Positions 7,602 through 16,343 of a stretch of 64,000 nt of DNA are shown here, piece after piece (position 1 is the first letter of the stretch; each line of letters begins with the position of its first letter). The stretch is from Mycobacterium sp. E2733 (lineage in GTDB: Bacteria; Actinomycetota; Actinomycetes; Mycobacteriales; Mycobacteriaceae), in the NCBI RefSeq assembly GCF_001667585.1, contig NZ_LZJZ01000083.1, positions 62,001 to 126,000 of the forward strand, written 5' to 3'. The notes below the pieces were generated by a model. It did not search any database. It was not told the origin of the DNA and worked only from the letters and a program-made list of their open reading frames with translations. The position numbers were made by a program, and so were the translations under genes.

Positions 7602-7898
7602 TCAGTCGCTGGCCGGCAGCGGCTTCACCTCTTTGAGCTGCAGCGCGGTCGCACCGACGCTAAGGCTGCCGGCGCCCGGCTTGGTCACCAGCACCTCGGC
7701 ACCGGTCTCATCCACGTAGCGCTTGCCCATCACGGTGCCGTCGGCGAAGGCCGGGTCCAATTCGCCCGAACGTTCGGCACCTATCGGCACCATCGGCGCA
7801 CCGCCACAACGCAAGTCGTCGAGGCTGTCGGCGCTCCTGACGACGATCACCTGCGTGTCACACACCTGGCTGGCCAGGCGAGTTCCATTCTTGATCAT
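7602..7898 (-). CDS. Small conserved actinobacterial protein coupled to acyl-CoA ligase
   Basis: 98 residues beginning MIKNGTRLASQVCDTQVIVV, with a conserved-looking centre (LRCGGAPMVPIG, GKRYVDETGAEVLVTK) and end (LKEVKPLPASD). I recall similar short proteins encoded next to acyl-CoA ligases in other mycobacteria, but no function. Its two cysteines (about residues 13 and 31) could bind a metal, which is a guess. The ATG overlaps the ligase stop as ATGA (7895-7898), so translation is coupled. This argues for a product that works with the ligase. Confidence 0.75.
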   Translation of the reverse strand: MIKNGTRLASQVCDTQVIVVRSADSLDDLRCGGAPMVPIGAERSGELDPAFADGTVMGKRYVDETGAEVLVTKPGAGSLSVGATALQLKEVKPLPASD

Positions 7899-9388
7899 GC
7901 ACGTAGCCCTTCTAACGTCTGGATGATCTCCCGGCGAAGTACCTTGCCGGTGGGGGTCGTGGGCAGCTCGTCGCGAAACACCACCCGGTCCGGGGTTCGC
8001 GACCCGCGCAAGCTTTTCCGGACATGCTCGCGCAATTCCTCGGGATCCGGTTCCGCACCGGGGCGGGGCACCACCACCGCGACGATCGCCTGGCCCCACT
8101 GCGGATCCTCGACGCCGACCACGGCGACATCCCGCACGTGGGGGTGCTCCACCAAGACCTCTTCGAGCTCGGCGGGCGCGATGTTCTCGCCGCCGCGGAT
8201 GATGGTGTCGTCGCTGCGCCCGCCGATGAACAGGTACCCGTCCTCGTCGAGCATGGCGATGTCTTTGGTTGGGAACCAGCCGTTTTCGTCGAGCACCGAA
8301 CCGATCCCGGTGTAGCGGCCGGAGACCTGCTCACCGCGGACGAACAGCTCGCCGGTTTCACCCGGCCCGAGCACATTGCCGTCCTCGTCGCGAATCTCGA
8401 TCTCGATGCCGGGCACCGGCTGCCCTACCGACGCCAGCCGCCGGGCGACCTCGGGCGCCTCCGCGGCCTGCGCCGCCCGGTGGTCGTCCGGGGTAAGCAC
8501 CGCGATGGTCGAGCTCGTCTCGGTCAGACCGTAGGCGTTGACGAAGCCCACGCCGGGCAGGAGTTCGAGGGCCCGGCGGACCAGCGGCAACCCCACCTTG
8601 GAGCCGCCGTAGGCCAGGTTGCGCAGCGACGGCAGCTCGTGGCCGCCGGCCTCCAGCGCGGCAACGATGCGGTCCAACATGGTGGGCACCACGGTCGCGG
8701 TGGTGACGTTCTCAGCGTTGATCAGCCGAACCCATTCCTGCGCATCGAAATTCGGCAGGTAGACCATCTTGCGCCCGGCGTACAGGTTCGACAGCGCGGC
8801 GCCCACCCCGGCGATGTGATAGGGCGGCACGCAGATCAGCGCGGCGTCACTCTCGGCGGCCGACTCGAATTCGACCGTGCCGGTCACGTAGCTGGTCAGG
8901 TTGTTGTGCGACAGCTCGACGGCCTTGGGTTGCGACGTAGTGCCCGAAGTGAACAGCACGATCGCGACCGAGTCCGGGTCGGGGAACTCCGCGGCCGGCT
9001 CGTTGTCGCGGGCGGCCGCCAAAAATTCCTCGGTGGTCATCAACCGGGCCGCGGCGTCGCCGACCATGTCCCGGTAGCGGCTGTCGACGATCACCAGCGG
9101 TTCGGGCAGACGCTCGATGAGCGCCTGGACCCCCTCGGCGGACAGCCGGTAATTGATCGGGGTGAAGGGCAACCCGGCGCGCGCGGCGGCAAAGATCAGC
9201 ACGGGCAGCATCGCACCGCCGGTGCCCACGTAGGCGACGTGCTGGGCGTTTGATCCCGCGATCAACCCGGCCCCGCCGTCGGCGAGATCGCTGAGCTGCT
9301 GCGTCGTCAGCCGGCTGTCTCCGGAGACCACCGCCGTCCGGTCGGGGTTGCTCGACGCGGCCATCTCCAGAAGCAAAGAAATGCTCAT
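7895..9388 (-). CDS. Acyl-CoA synthetase / AMP-dependent ligase (FadD-like)
   Basis: 497 residues of the ANL superfamily. The P-loop-like A3 motif is IVLFTSGTTSQPKAVELSH near residue 145, A5 is NAYGLTETSS near residue 290, A7/A8 covers GRSDDTIIRGGENIAPAE near residue 390, and the catalytic A10 lysine is in PTTPTGKVLRREI near the C-terminus. It should activate a carboxylic acid with ATP and CoA. Chain length cannot be read from sequence. The ATG start has an AGGAAG ribosome site. The gene heads a two-gene operon with the small protein overlapping its stop. Confidence 0.9.
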   Translation of the reverse strand: MSISLLLEMAASSNPDRTAVVSGDSRLTTQQLSDLADGGAGLIAGSNAQHVAYVGTGGAMLPVLIFAAARAGLPFTPINYRLSAEGVQALIERLPEPLVIVDSRYRDMVGDAAARLMTTEEFLAAARDNEPAAEFPDPDSVAIVLFTSGTTSQPKAVELSHNNLTSYVTGTVEFESAAESDAALICVPPYHIAGVGAALSNLYAGRKMVYLPNFDAQEWVRLINAENVTTATVVPTMLDRIVAALEAGGHELPSLRNLAYGGSKVGLPLVRRALELLPGVGFVNAYGLTETSSTIAVLTPDDHRAAQAAEAPEVARRLASVGQPVPGIEIEIRDEDGNVLGPGETGELFVRGEQVSGRYTGIGSVLDENGWFPTKDIAMLDEDGYLFIGGRSDDTIIRGGENIAPAELEEVLVEHPHVRDVAVVGVEDPQWGQAIVAVVVPRPGAEPDPEELREHVRKSLRGSRTPDRVVFRDELPTTPTGKVLRREIIQTLEGLRA

Positions 9389-9455
9389 CCTCGGTCTTCC
9401 TGGATCCCCGCGCCTTTACAAAACTTAGTCACAGTGTAACCCGTCCGGCCGAACG

Positions 9456-10241
9456 TCACGTGCCCGTCCAGCGCGCCGGCCGCTTCTCGGCGAAGGCGAT
9501 GGCGCCCTCTTTGGCGTCGTTGGACGCGAACACCGGAGCCAGGATGGTGTTCTGCTCGGCGAACATGGTGTCGGGGCTCCAGCCGCGGGACTCGACGATG
9601 ATCCGCTTGGTGGCGGCCACCGCGAGCGGCCCGTTGGCGGCGATCTTCTCGGCCAGCGCGATGGCCTCGTCGAGCGCCTTGCCCGGCTCGGCCAGCACGT
9701 TGACCAGCCCCAGCTTGTGGGCGCGCTCGGCCGGCAGGTTGTCGCCGGTGAGCGCGAGCTCCATGGCAATGGCGGACGGGATGCGCTGCGGCAGCCTCAG
9801 CAGACCGCCGCCACCGGCGACCAGGCCGCGCTTGACCTCGGGGATGCCGAAGGCCGAATCCTTGGACGCGACGATCAGGTCGGTGGCCAACGCCAGCTCG
9901 GTGCCGCCGGCCAGGGCGTAGCCCTCGACCGCGGCGATGAGCGGTTTGGCGGGCGGGCGTTCGGTGAAGCCCATGCCGCGCCCCTCGACAATCGGGAGTT
10001 CGCCGCGCGCGAAGGCCTTGAGGTCCATGCCCGCGCAGAATGATCCGCCGGCGCCGGTGAGGATGCCCACCGAAAGACCCGCGTCACCGTCGAGCCGGTC
10101 GACGGCCTCGGCCAGGCCGTTGGCCACCGCGGCGTTGACCGCGTTCTTGGCCTTCGGCCGGTTGATCGTGATGATCAGGATCCGACCCCGCTGTTCGACC
10201 AGGACTTCGGGTTCGCCGGCTTCTTCGTTCACGGTGCTCAC
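9456..10241 (-). CDS. echA1: Enoyl-CoA hydratase/isomerase
   Basis: 261 residues of the crotonase fold, matching Rv0222 (EchA1) in position and length. The oxyanion-hole segments are present (GGSFCAGMDLKAFARG near residue 65 and EGYALAGGTELALATD near residue 105), and a Glu-containing VKRGLVAGGGGLLRLP follows. The start is GTG at 10241, 11 bases after AAGGAG; an upstream extension of the frame is less likely. It would hydrate 2-enoyl-CoA in the cytoplasm. The next gene upstream on this strand is the acyltransferase, with 109 bases between, so a shared transcript is possible. Confidence 0.9.
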   Translation of the reverse strand: MSTVNEEAGEPEVLVEQRGRILIITINRPKAKNAVNAAVANGLAEAVDRLDGDAGLSVGILTGAGGSFCAGMDLKAFARGELPIVEGRGMGFTERPPAKPLIAAVEGYALAGGTELALATDLIVASKDSAFGIPEVKRGLVAGGGGLLRLPQRIPSAIAMELALTGDNLPAERAHKLGLVNVLAEPGKALDEAIALAEKIAANGPLAVAATKRIIVESRGWSPDTMFAEQNTILAPVFASNDAKEGAIAFAEKRPARWTGT

Positions 10242-10350
10242 GTGCCGCACAGCTCCTTCGGGTAGGGATGGCTGCTTATCCGAGAAGATGGTAACGGCCG
10301 CCGGAAATGGCATTGGCACCAGTCGAGAGTCCCGTTTCCACCGACGGCCG

Positions 10351-11760
10351 TCAGGCCGGCGCCATCGCGGCTTCGATGACGGTGAGGTCCTCGGAAAGCC
10401 CCGCGGCCCTGCGTATTTCGACGAAGTCGGCGACCATGGCCTCGGTCACCTCGTGCGGGTCCTTGAGCGTGGCGCCGTCGGACAGCACCGAGATGTTGAG
10501 CTGGTCGACGTAGCTCCACACGGTGATGTTGAGGCCGCTTCCGGCGGTCAGCGGGCCCACCGAATAGATCTCGGTGACCAGCGCCCCGCCGACCCGCCCG
10601 CGTTCGCGCGGTCCGGGCACGTTGGAGATGTTCAGGTTGAGGATCTTGTTGTGCCCGTCGCGGCCGGACGCCCACCGGAAGAACGCCTGGGTGGGCGCGG
10701 GCGGCATGTAGGCCGCCCAGCGGCTGACCAGCTCGGGTCCCATCAGCTGGTTGCTTTCCTTGGCGGCGATGGCGTTCTCGTGGGTGCACCGCACCCGCTC
10801 CAGCGGGTCGTCGGAGTCGGTCGGCAGGCCCACCAGCACGCCGGTGAAGCGATTGCCGGAGATCCGCTCGGGCGAGAAGTCGAAACTCATCGGCACCGAC
10901 GCCAGCAGGGGTACGGCAGTGCCGTCGTAGCGCAACAGCAAGGTGCGCAGGGCGCCGGTGGCCATGGCCAGGACCATGTCGTTGATCGTCGCCCCGAGCT
11001 TCTTGCCCGTTTCCTTGACGTCGGCCAGCGCCAGGGTGGCGGTGGCGAAGCGGCGCTCCGGGGTGATCTTGTGGTTCATGAAAGTCGGTGGCGGTTCGAA
11101 CGGCCTGCTCAACTCCGGTGACAGCTTGCGCGAGCTGCGCCGGACCCGGCCCATCCCCTGAGCGGTGTAGCGGACGGTCGCGGGGATCCGCCCGACGTGG
11201 CGCAGGTGATCCGCGAACGCCGAACTCATCAGCTGCCGGGTGGTGGGCGCCGGGTCGGACACGTATGGGCGGCCCTCCGGCCCGGGCTGCAGGTCCATGC
11301 CGCGGGCCATCAGGTTGGCCGAGGCGACGCCGTCGGCGAGCGCGTGGTGGATCTTGCCGACCACCGCGATCCGGTTGTTCGCCAGGCCTTCGATGAAGTA
11401 CATCTCCCAGAGCGGACGCGCGCGGTCCAACGGCGTGCTGGCGATGCGCCCGATGGCCTCGTCCAGCTCGCGCCGGCCGCCGGGGGTGGGCAGCCGCAAC
11501 GGCCGAATGTGGTAGTCGAGGTCGAGGTCGCAGTGCTCCCGCCACATCGGGTGGTGGAGCTGGAACGGAATCTCGACCAACTGGTAGCAGAATGGCTCGA
11601 GCTTGCCCAGCCGGCCGCGGATGACTTCGCGAAACGCCTCGACGTTGAAGTCACGCCGATCCGAATCGAGTTCGATCACAGCGGCTTTGATGGTGTGCAT
11701 GTGCACGTTCGGCGTTTCGCTGTAAAGCAGAACCGCGTCCCACCCGCTCAGCCGTTTCAC
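10351..11760 (-). CDS. Wax ester synthase / diacylglycerol acyltransferase (Rv0221-like)
   Basis: 469 residues, the same length I recall for Rv0221. The condensing-type motif HHxxxDG is present as HHALADG at residues 138-144, and the N-terminal MKRLSGWDAVLLYSET is typical of the family. It transfers an acyl group from acyl-CoA to a diacylglycerol or fatty alcohol, making storage lipid at the membrane face. GTG start with AGGGG 6 bases upstream. The gene follows the esterase on the same strand (44-base gap), a usual pairing of a lipase-type gene with an acyltransferase in mycobacteria. Confidence 0.93.
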   Translation of the reverse strand: MKRLSGWDAVLLYSETPNVHMHTIKAAVIELDSDRRDFNVEAFREVIRGRLGKLEPFCYQLVEIPFQLHHPMWREHCDLDLDYHIRPLRLPTPGGRRELDEAIGRIASTPLDRARPLWEMYFIEGLANNRIAVVGKIHHALADGVASANLMARGMDLQPGPEGRPYVSDPAPTTRQLMSSAFADHLRHVGRIPATVRYTAQGMGRVRRSSRKLSPELSRPFEPPPTFMNHKITPERRFATATLALADVKETGKKLGATINDMVLAMATGALRTLLLRYDGTAVPLLASVPMSFDFSPERISGNRFTGVLVGLPTDSDDPLERVRCTHENAIAAKESNQLMGPELVSRWAAYMPPAPTQAFFRWASGRDGHNKILNLNISNVPGPRERGRVGGALVTEIYSVGPLTAGSGLNITVWSYVDQLNISVLSDGATLKDPHEVTEAMVADFVEIRRAAGLSEDLTVIEAAMAPA

Positions 11761-11804
11761 CGCTGCCCCTTACCCATAAAGGGACCATACTCAGCAGCGG
11801 CAGT

Positions 11805-12986
11805 TCAGATAACCTCTTTGGCCGCGTTTGTCTTGGTGCGATAGACCTGGTTGAGGAATAGCGAAGTCGCGTGCGCCGCCATGCCTGCCCGCTCCCCGTC
11901 GATGAGGTCGTACCCGTGGCCCGCGCCGGGCAACTCCAGGTAGCCCACCATCGAATGCGAGACCGCCCGCATCCGTTCGACGAAGGTGCGCGCCTGCTCG
12001 ACGGGGATGACGCTGTCCTTGCTGCCGTGAATTACCAAAAACGGCGGCGCATTTCGGTGCACCCGCGCCATCGGAGACGCGTCGCGGAACACCTCGGGGT
12101 GGCGGGCGATACTGCGCTTGACCACTACCCGCTCCAGGAAGTCGACGAACCGGTCCCGCTCGGGAGTCGAGCGGTCCTCCCAGTCGTAGCGTCCGTAGAT
12201 GCCGACCACCGCGTCCACCGAGGTGTTGGCGCCCTCGGGCAGCTTTGCGTGGTACTGCGGGTCGTCGGGGGTGAGGCCGGCCAGTGCGGACAGGTGCCCG
12301 CCGGCCGAACAACCCGCGACCGCGACGAAATCGCGGTCGCCGCCGAACTTGTCGACGTTGGCGCGCGCCCACGCGATGGCCGTCTTGACGTCGACGATGT
12401 GCCGGGGCCACCGGTGATGCGGGGCGACGCGGTAGTTGATCGCCAGGCAGACCCAGCCCTGCTCGGCCAGCCGGGACATCAGCGCGGAGCCCTGCCCCAT
12501 GCACTTGCCGTGCACCCAGGCGCCGCCCGGCACGAAGATCAGTACCGGCGCGGGGTGTGCGGGCAGATCCTTGCGGCGCCAGACGTCGAGCACCTGCGCG
12601 GGGTGGTCCCCGTAGTGGACCGCGCGACGGTGGAGGTAGCGGCGCTGACGCATCGCGTCCCAAATCGGCGGGGTCCGTAGCGCGGCGGGCCACTCCAGCT
12701 CGAGGTCGGCGGCCGAGACGATCCCCCGGAGGGCCGCTAGGGACACGTCCTGGGTGCTCTGCCGATCCCGGCGGCGGGTCTCCTCGCTGTCCGACGGCTG
12801 CCGGGGCTTGGTCATGCCGGAGAAGAACTCGGGGGCGTGCCGTGCGCCCCAGATGCCCATGGCAGTGAGGCCGCCCAGCGGTTCGAGGTGCTTGCCGACC
12901 ACCGGCAGCGAAGCACCCGCGACGCTCAAGGCCAGCGCGTAGTCGCCGGGACGAGCCCGCAGCAACCATTTTGCGCACGATGTCAT
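11805..12986 (-). CDS. lipC: HSL-family esterase/lipase (LipC-like)
   Basis: 393 residues matching Rv0220 (LipC) in position. The nucleophile is Ser in GCSAGGH at about residue 227; the acid and His are in HGSKDSVIPVEQA and LPGAGHGYD. The oxyanion loop reads FVPGGAWVHG in place of the usual HGGG. Start ATG at 12986 with a purine-rich GGGGG ribosome site; an upstream in-frame extension of 29 codons lacks support. It should hydrolyse short-chain esters, and in M. tuberculosis LipC is described as cell-surface associated. No signal peptide is obvious. Confidence 0.88.
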   Translation of the reverse strand: MTSCAKWLLRARPGDYALALSVAGASLPVVGKHLEPLGGLTAMGIWGARHAPEFFSGMTKPRQPSDSEETRRRDRQSTQDVSLAALRGIVSAADLELEWPAALRTPPIWDAMRQRRYLHRRAVHYGDHPAQVLDVWRRKDLPAHPAPVLIFVPGGAWVHGKCMGQGSALMSRLAEQGWVCLAINYRVAPHHRWPRHIVDVKTAIAWARANVDKFGGDRDFVAVAGCSAGGHLSALAGLTPDDPQYHAKLPEGANTSVDAVVGIYGRYDWEDRSTPERDRFVDFLERVVVKRSIARHPEVFRDASPMARVHRNAPPFLVIHGSKDSVIPVEQARTFVERMRAVSHSMVGYLELPGAGHGYDLIDGERAGMAAHATSLFLNQVYRTKTNAAKEVI

Positions 12987-13174
12987 AGTCGGCCCCCTTG
13001 CCGTCGTGTTAGGGCAGCGTACCCCCGGCCCCGGGTCCGAAACTGACGTTTGCTTCGACGCAACATCCGACATCGAAAAGGCATCCGACCGGTGATTGCC
13101 CTGTGCAAATACCGGCTGCTATGGGGCGACGGCGGTGTTTGCTATCGGCATGACGGGAGCCAGTCGCGACACGC

Positions 13175-13843
13175 TCACATCGCCGCCAGGCAGGCGATCA
13201 CCCGTCCGCCGATCAGACGGACGCCGGTCAGCGTGAGTCCGACCTGGGCGGCGAGCGCGGCGGCACTGTCCACGCCGACCGATGCCCACCGGAACCAGGG
13301 CCCGATCTCGCATGCGGACTCCAGCCGCACCCAGCGCGAACGGATGCCGATGTTCTCGGCGTCGAACTCGGCCACGCAGTGCCCGCCGCGGGCCAGCAGC
13401 TCGGCGGCGCGCCTCAGGATGCGGCGCGGGTCGCCACCGAGGCCGACGTTTCCGTCGACCAGCAATACCGTCTGCCAGAGACCCATCGCGGGCAGCGGGT
13501 CGAACACGTCGCCCAGCAGGACCGGCGCGCCCCCGCGGCCCGCCAACCGGATCGCGGCCACCGAGCGATCGATGCCCAGGGCCGGTATCCCCCGCTGAAT
13601 CAGCCGAGCCACCAACCGGCCGGGCCCGCATCCCAATTCGATCGTCGGCCCGGTGCACATCTGTGTGACGGCTTCGTCGAAGACTTCGTCGAAGGCGTCA
13701 CCAGATCCGTCACCGGGACTCAGGTCGTCGGGACGTCGCACGCCTAACCAGCGGTGGGCCGGCAGCGGTCGCAGCTCGCCGTCGTCATGGCGAATCCAAC
13801 ATCGCTCGCCGCCGAGCGCCCGATCGTAAAGGTGACCCAGCAT
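13175..13843 (-). CDS. SAM-dependent methyltransferase-like protein
   Basis: 222 residues with the SAM motif TIELGCGPGRLVARLIQRG near residue 70, an acidic motif II (ALGIDRSVAAIRLA) and a post-I aspartate (VLLGDVFDPLP). The first 60 residues hold HRWLGVRRPDDLSPGD. The substrate is unknown. ATG start with GAGGG 7 bases upstream. It is a stand-alone gene between the LipC-like esterase, with which it shares a strand at a distance of 188 bases, and the divergent LipW-like gene. I do not recall an exact M. tuberculosis counterpart at this spot. Confidence 0.85.
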   Translation of the reverse strand: MLGHLYDRALGGERCWIRHDDGELRPLPAHRWLGVRRPDDLSPGDGSGDAFDEVFDEAVTQMCTGPTIELGCGPGRLVARLIQRGIPALGIDRSVAAIRLAGRGGAPVLLGDVFDPLPAMGLWQTVLLVDGNVGLGGDPRRILRRAAELLARGGHCVAEFDAENIGIRSRWVRLESACEIGPWFRWASVGVDSAAALAAQVGLTLTGVRLIGGRVIACLAAM

Positions 13844-14119
13844 TCACGTCCCTCGCGTCCTGCCCGGCCGGGCGGTCCACGCTCGGTCCCGGTGAGGGAC
13901 GTTGCGACGACGAAACGCTGGCGCGCGCCGCCCTCGCCAGCATTCCCCCGATACCCCGATCTTTGTTCGGCTAATCCACCGCCCTTGGTGCACGCTCCGA
14001 GGTGGGGAATGGTTCATTCGCGCAAGTCCCGTCCCCCATGGATTCTTACGATGGCGGAATCGATCCGTCCGAACCGCCGCACATCACTGATAGCAGGCGA
14101 CGCAGTTTTCCGCGTCGGT

Positions 14120-14125
14120 GATACT
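14120..14125 (+). promoter_or_regulatory. -10 box, leaderless start of the LipW-like gene
   Basis: GATACT ends 6 bases before the GTG at 14132, placing the transcript start at the start codon. This decides against the longer in-frame alternatives at 14051 and further upstream. The rest of the 288-base gap (13844-14131) holds a 9-base inverted repeat (13846-13854 with 13894-13902) and nothing else I can name. Confidence 0.55.
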
Positions 14126-14131
14126 GATGCG

Positions 14132-15031
14132 GTGCCGAACACCGACGTCCACCCTGACCTGCAGCGCATCGCCCGCTTCGCCCCACGCCGACTCGTCAGT
14201 CGCCGGACCCTGCCGCTGATGCGGGCGGCGATGGCCGTGCGCGGGCGCCTCAGTAAGCCGATCCGCGACGTCGAGGTGATCACGCTGGCTTCCGGGGCCG
14301 GTGTCCGGCTGTTCCGGCCGGCGGGCGTCGCCGAGCCGACCCCGGCGCTGCTGTGGATTCACGGCGGCGGTTACGTGATCGGTACCGCGCAACAGGACGA
14401 CCGGCTCTGCAGCGCGTTCAGCCGGCGACTCGGCGCCACCGTCGCGTCGGTGGAATACCGCCTGGCGCCCGAACATCCGTATCCCACCCCGCTGGAGGAC
14501 TGCTATTCGGCGTTGACGTGGCTGGCCGCCTTGCCGTCCGTCGACCGCTACCGGGTGGCCATCGGCGGCGCGAGCGCCGGCGGCGGCCTGGCGGCGGCCC
14601 TAGCCCTGCTGGCCCGCGACCGCGCCGAGGTGAGCCCGGCGTTCCAGCTGCTGACCTATCCCATGCTCGACGACCGCAGCTCTGCCACCGCCCGCAAGTC
14701 CCACTATCGGCTCTGGGACAACCGCAGCAACGAGTTCGGCTGGGCGGCGTACCTCGGCGACGCCGACCCACACGTCGCCGTGCCGGGGCGGCGCGATGAC
14801 CTGCGCGGGCTGCCGCCGGCCTGGATCGGGGTCGGCACGCACGACCTGTTCCACGACGAGGACCTGGCCTACGCCGAGCGCCTGACGGCCGCCGGGGTGC
14901 CGTGCCACGTCGAGACCGTTCCGGGCGCCTTTCACGGCTTCGACCTCATCGTGCCCAACCCGCAAGTGTCGGAGCGATTTTTCGACAGCCAGTGCGGCAT
15001 CCTGCGCTCCGCGCTGGCCGCCGCGCCGTGA
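14132..15031 (+). CDS. lipW: HSL-family esterase (LipW-like)
   Basis: 299 residues, matching Rv0217c (LipW, about 302). The hormone-sensitive-lipase oxyanion motif HGGG is at residue 77 (LLWIHGGGYVIG), the nucleophile Ser148 is in GGASAGGGLA, and the Asp/His pair lies in GVGTHDLFHDEDLAYAE and PGAFHGFD. It should hydrolyse short-chain carboxyl esters. The start is GTG 6 bases after GATACT. It converges on the amidohydrolase gene with a 7-base gap. Confidence 0.88.
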   Translation: MPNTDVHPDLQRIARFAPRRLVSRRTLPLMRAAMAVRGRLSKPIRDVEVITLASGAGVRLFRPAGVAEPTPALLWIHGGGYVIGTAQQDDRLCSAFSRRLGATVASVEYRLAPEHPYPTPLEDCYSALTWLAALPSVDRYRVAIGGASAGGGLAAALALLARDRAEVSPAFQLLTYPMLDDRSSATARKSHYRLWDNRSNEFGWAAYLGDADPHVAVPGRRDDLRGLPPAWIGVGTHDLFHDEDLAYAERLTAAGVPCHVETVPGAFHGFDLIVPNPQVSERFFDSQCGILRSALAAAP

Positions 15032-15038
15032 TCGCCGG

Positions 15039-16343
15039 TCACATCGCGAAGTAAACGAGTTCACCGCCGATGATGGTGGCCGCCACCATGCCGGCGTCCA
15101 GCTCGGCCAGCGCCGTCGCCGGCGGCTCGCTCAGCACACAAAGGTCCGCCGGCTCTCCGACCGCGACGGCCCGCGCCTGGGCCGGCCGATCGGGGCGGCC
15201 CAGGAACATCGTCAAAGCCTTCCGCGCAGAGACACATTCGGTGGCGTTCAGGACGGTGCCGCTGGGGGTGGTGCGGTACACGGCGGCGCGCATCGCCGTC
15301 CAGGGGTCGCCGTGACCGAAGGGCATGTCGGTGGAGAGCGCCACCGGCACCGTCGCCTCTAGCAGCGAAGCGACCCGCCACAGCTGAGGATGCTCGGCGG
15401 CGGGGACGTCGGCGAGGTAGTGATCGCCGCGCTCGGCAACGAAATTGGGCTGCGTGACCACCGTGACCCCCAGCTCGGCGAGGTCGGCCAAGTTTTCCCG
15501 GGGCACGACGGCGGCGTGCTCGATGCGATCCTGCGGATGGCCGCCCGCCGCCCGCAGGGCCGCGATGGTGACCACGAGTTGGGCGGCGGTCACGCAGTGC
15601 ACCGCGACCGGCCGGTCCGCGTCGTGCTGGCCGGCGATCCAGTCCGCCAGGGCGTCCAGGTCGAGGCGGTCGTCGTGCAGAATCTTCTTGCCAGGGGCCA
15701 GAAAACTCGGCCGGGGCCGGAACTCGCCGCGCCGGTGCGCGACCACCAGCGACACCATGTCATCGGCGTCGAGATCCGGGGTGGCGTCGGTGACGCCGGT
15801 GACGCCGGTCGCGGTGATTCGCCGGCTCAGTTCCGCGAGGTCGCTTTCGCGCCGCTGCAGCAGGTCCGACCAGCCGTGGTCCGCGCTGCGCAGGCGCCCG
15901 TCGGGATGTTCGGCCAGCCCGACCCGGCCCAGCGCCTCGGAGTTGAGGATCCAGAGCGCTCCACTGCGGTGCTGGATGCGCACGGGGACGCTGCGAACCA
16001 TCGCGTCGAGGGCCGTCCGGTTCAGGTCGCCGGCCACCGACTCGTGGTAGCCGACGGCGCGAATCCACCCGTCGGGACCCGGCGTCGCATTCGACAGCAG
16101 TTGTGTCAGTTCGGCTTTGGTGCTGACCCCGGGCGGCCCCACGACGAACGAATCGAGCGCGGAGGCCGCCGACCGCACGTGCACGTGGTGGTCGTGCAGG
16201 CCGGGCAGGACGGTTCCGCCGCCGGCGTAGAGCACGCCCTCGCCGCGCTCGGCGACCAGGCCGTCGCCCATTTCGTCGATCCGGCCGCTGACCCGGATGT
16301 TGGTGGAAGTCCCGTCGAGCAGCGTGGCCCGCCGAATCAGCAT
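15039..16343 (-). CDS. Amidohydrolase (amidohydrolase_3-like)
   Basis: 434 residues. The metal-binding HxH is within LPGLHDHHVHVRSAAS near residue 52, a His motif is in VAVHCVTAAQLV, another in DRIEHAAVVPREN near residue 270, and the last ligand Asp is in PVALSTDMPFGHGDPW. This set fits the metal-dependent hydrolases that act on amide or cyclic amidine substrates; the substrate is unknown. The ATG overlaps the end of the CoA-transferase gene (start at 16343, stop TGA at 16337-16339), so translation is coupled and the two proteins are probably part of one pathway. M. tuberculosis, as I recall it, lacks both genes here. Confidence 0.88.
   Translation of the reverse strand: MLIRRATLLDGTSTNIRVSGRIDEMGDGLVAERGEGVLYAGGGTVLPGLHDHHVHVRSAASALDSFVVGPPGVSTKAELTQLLSNATPGPDGWIRAVGYHESVAGDLNRTALDAMVRSVPVRIQHRSGALWILNSEALGRVGLAEHPDGRLRSADHGWSDLLQRRESDLAELSRRITATGVTGVTDATPDLDADDMVSLVVAHRRGEFRPRPSFLAPGKKILHDDRLDLDALADWIAGQHDADRPVAVHCVTAAQLVVTIAALRAAGGHPQDRIEHAAVVPRENLADLAELGVTVVTQPNFVAERGDHYLADVPAAEHPQLWRVASLLEATVPVALSTDMPFGHGDPWTAMRAAVYRTTPSGTVLNATECVSARKALTMFLGRPDRPAQARAVAVGEPADLCVLSEPPATALAELDAGMVAATIIGGELVYFAM

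Noticed and set aside
9389..9455. Possible operator near AGTCACAGTGTAAC upstream of the acyl-CoA ligase
   Set aside because: Only a 7-base core (CACAGTG) is symmetric, so it is not distinguishable from chance.
13754..14131. Extended N-terminus for the LipW-like esterase
   Set aside because: The 126 extra codons have no similarity to the family, and a leaderless -10 box sits 6 bases before the GTG at 14132.
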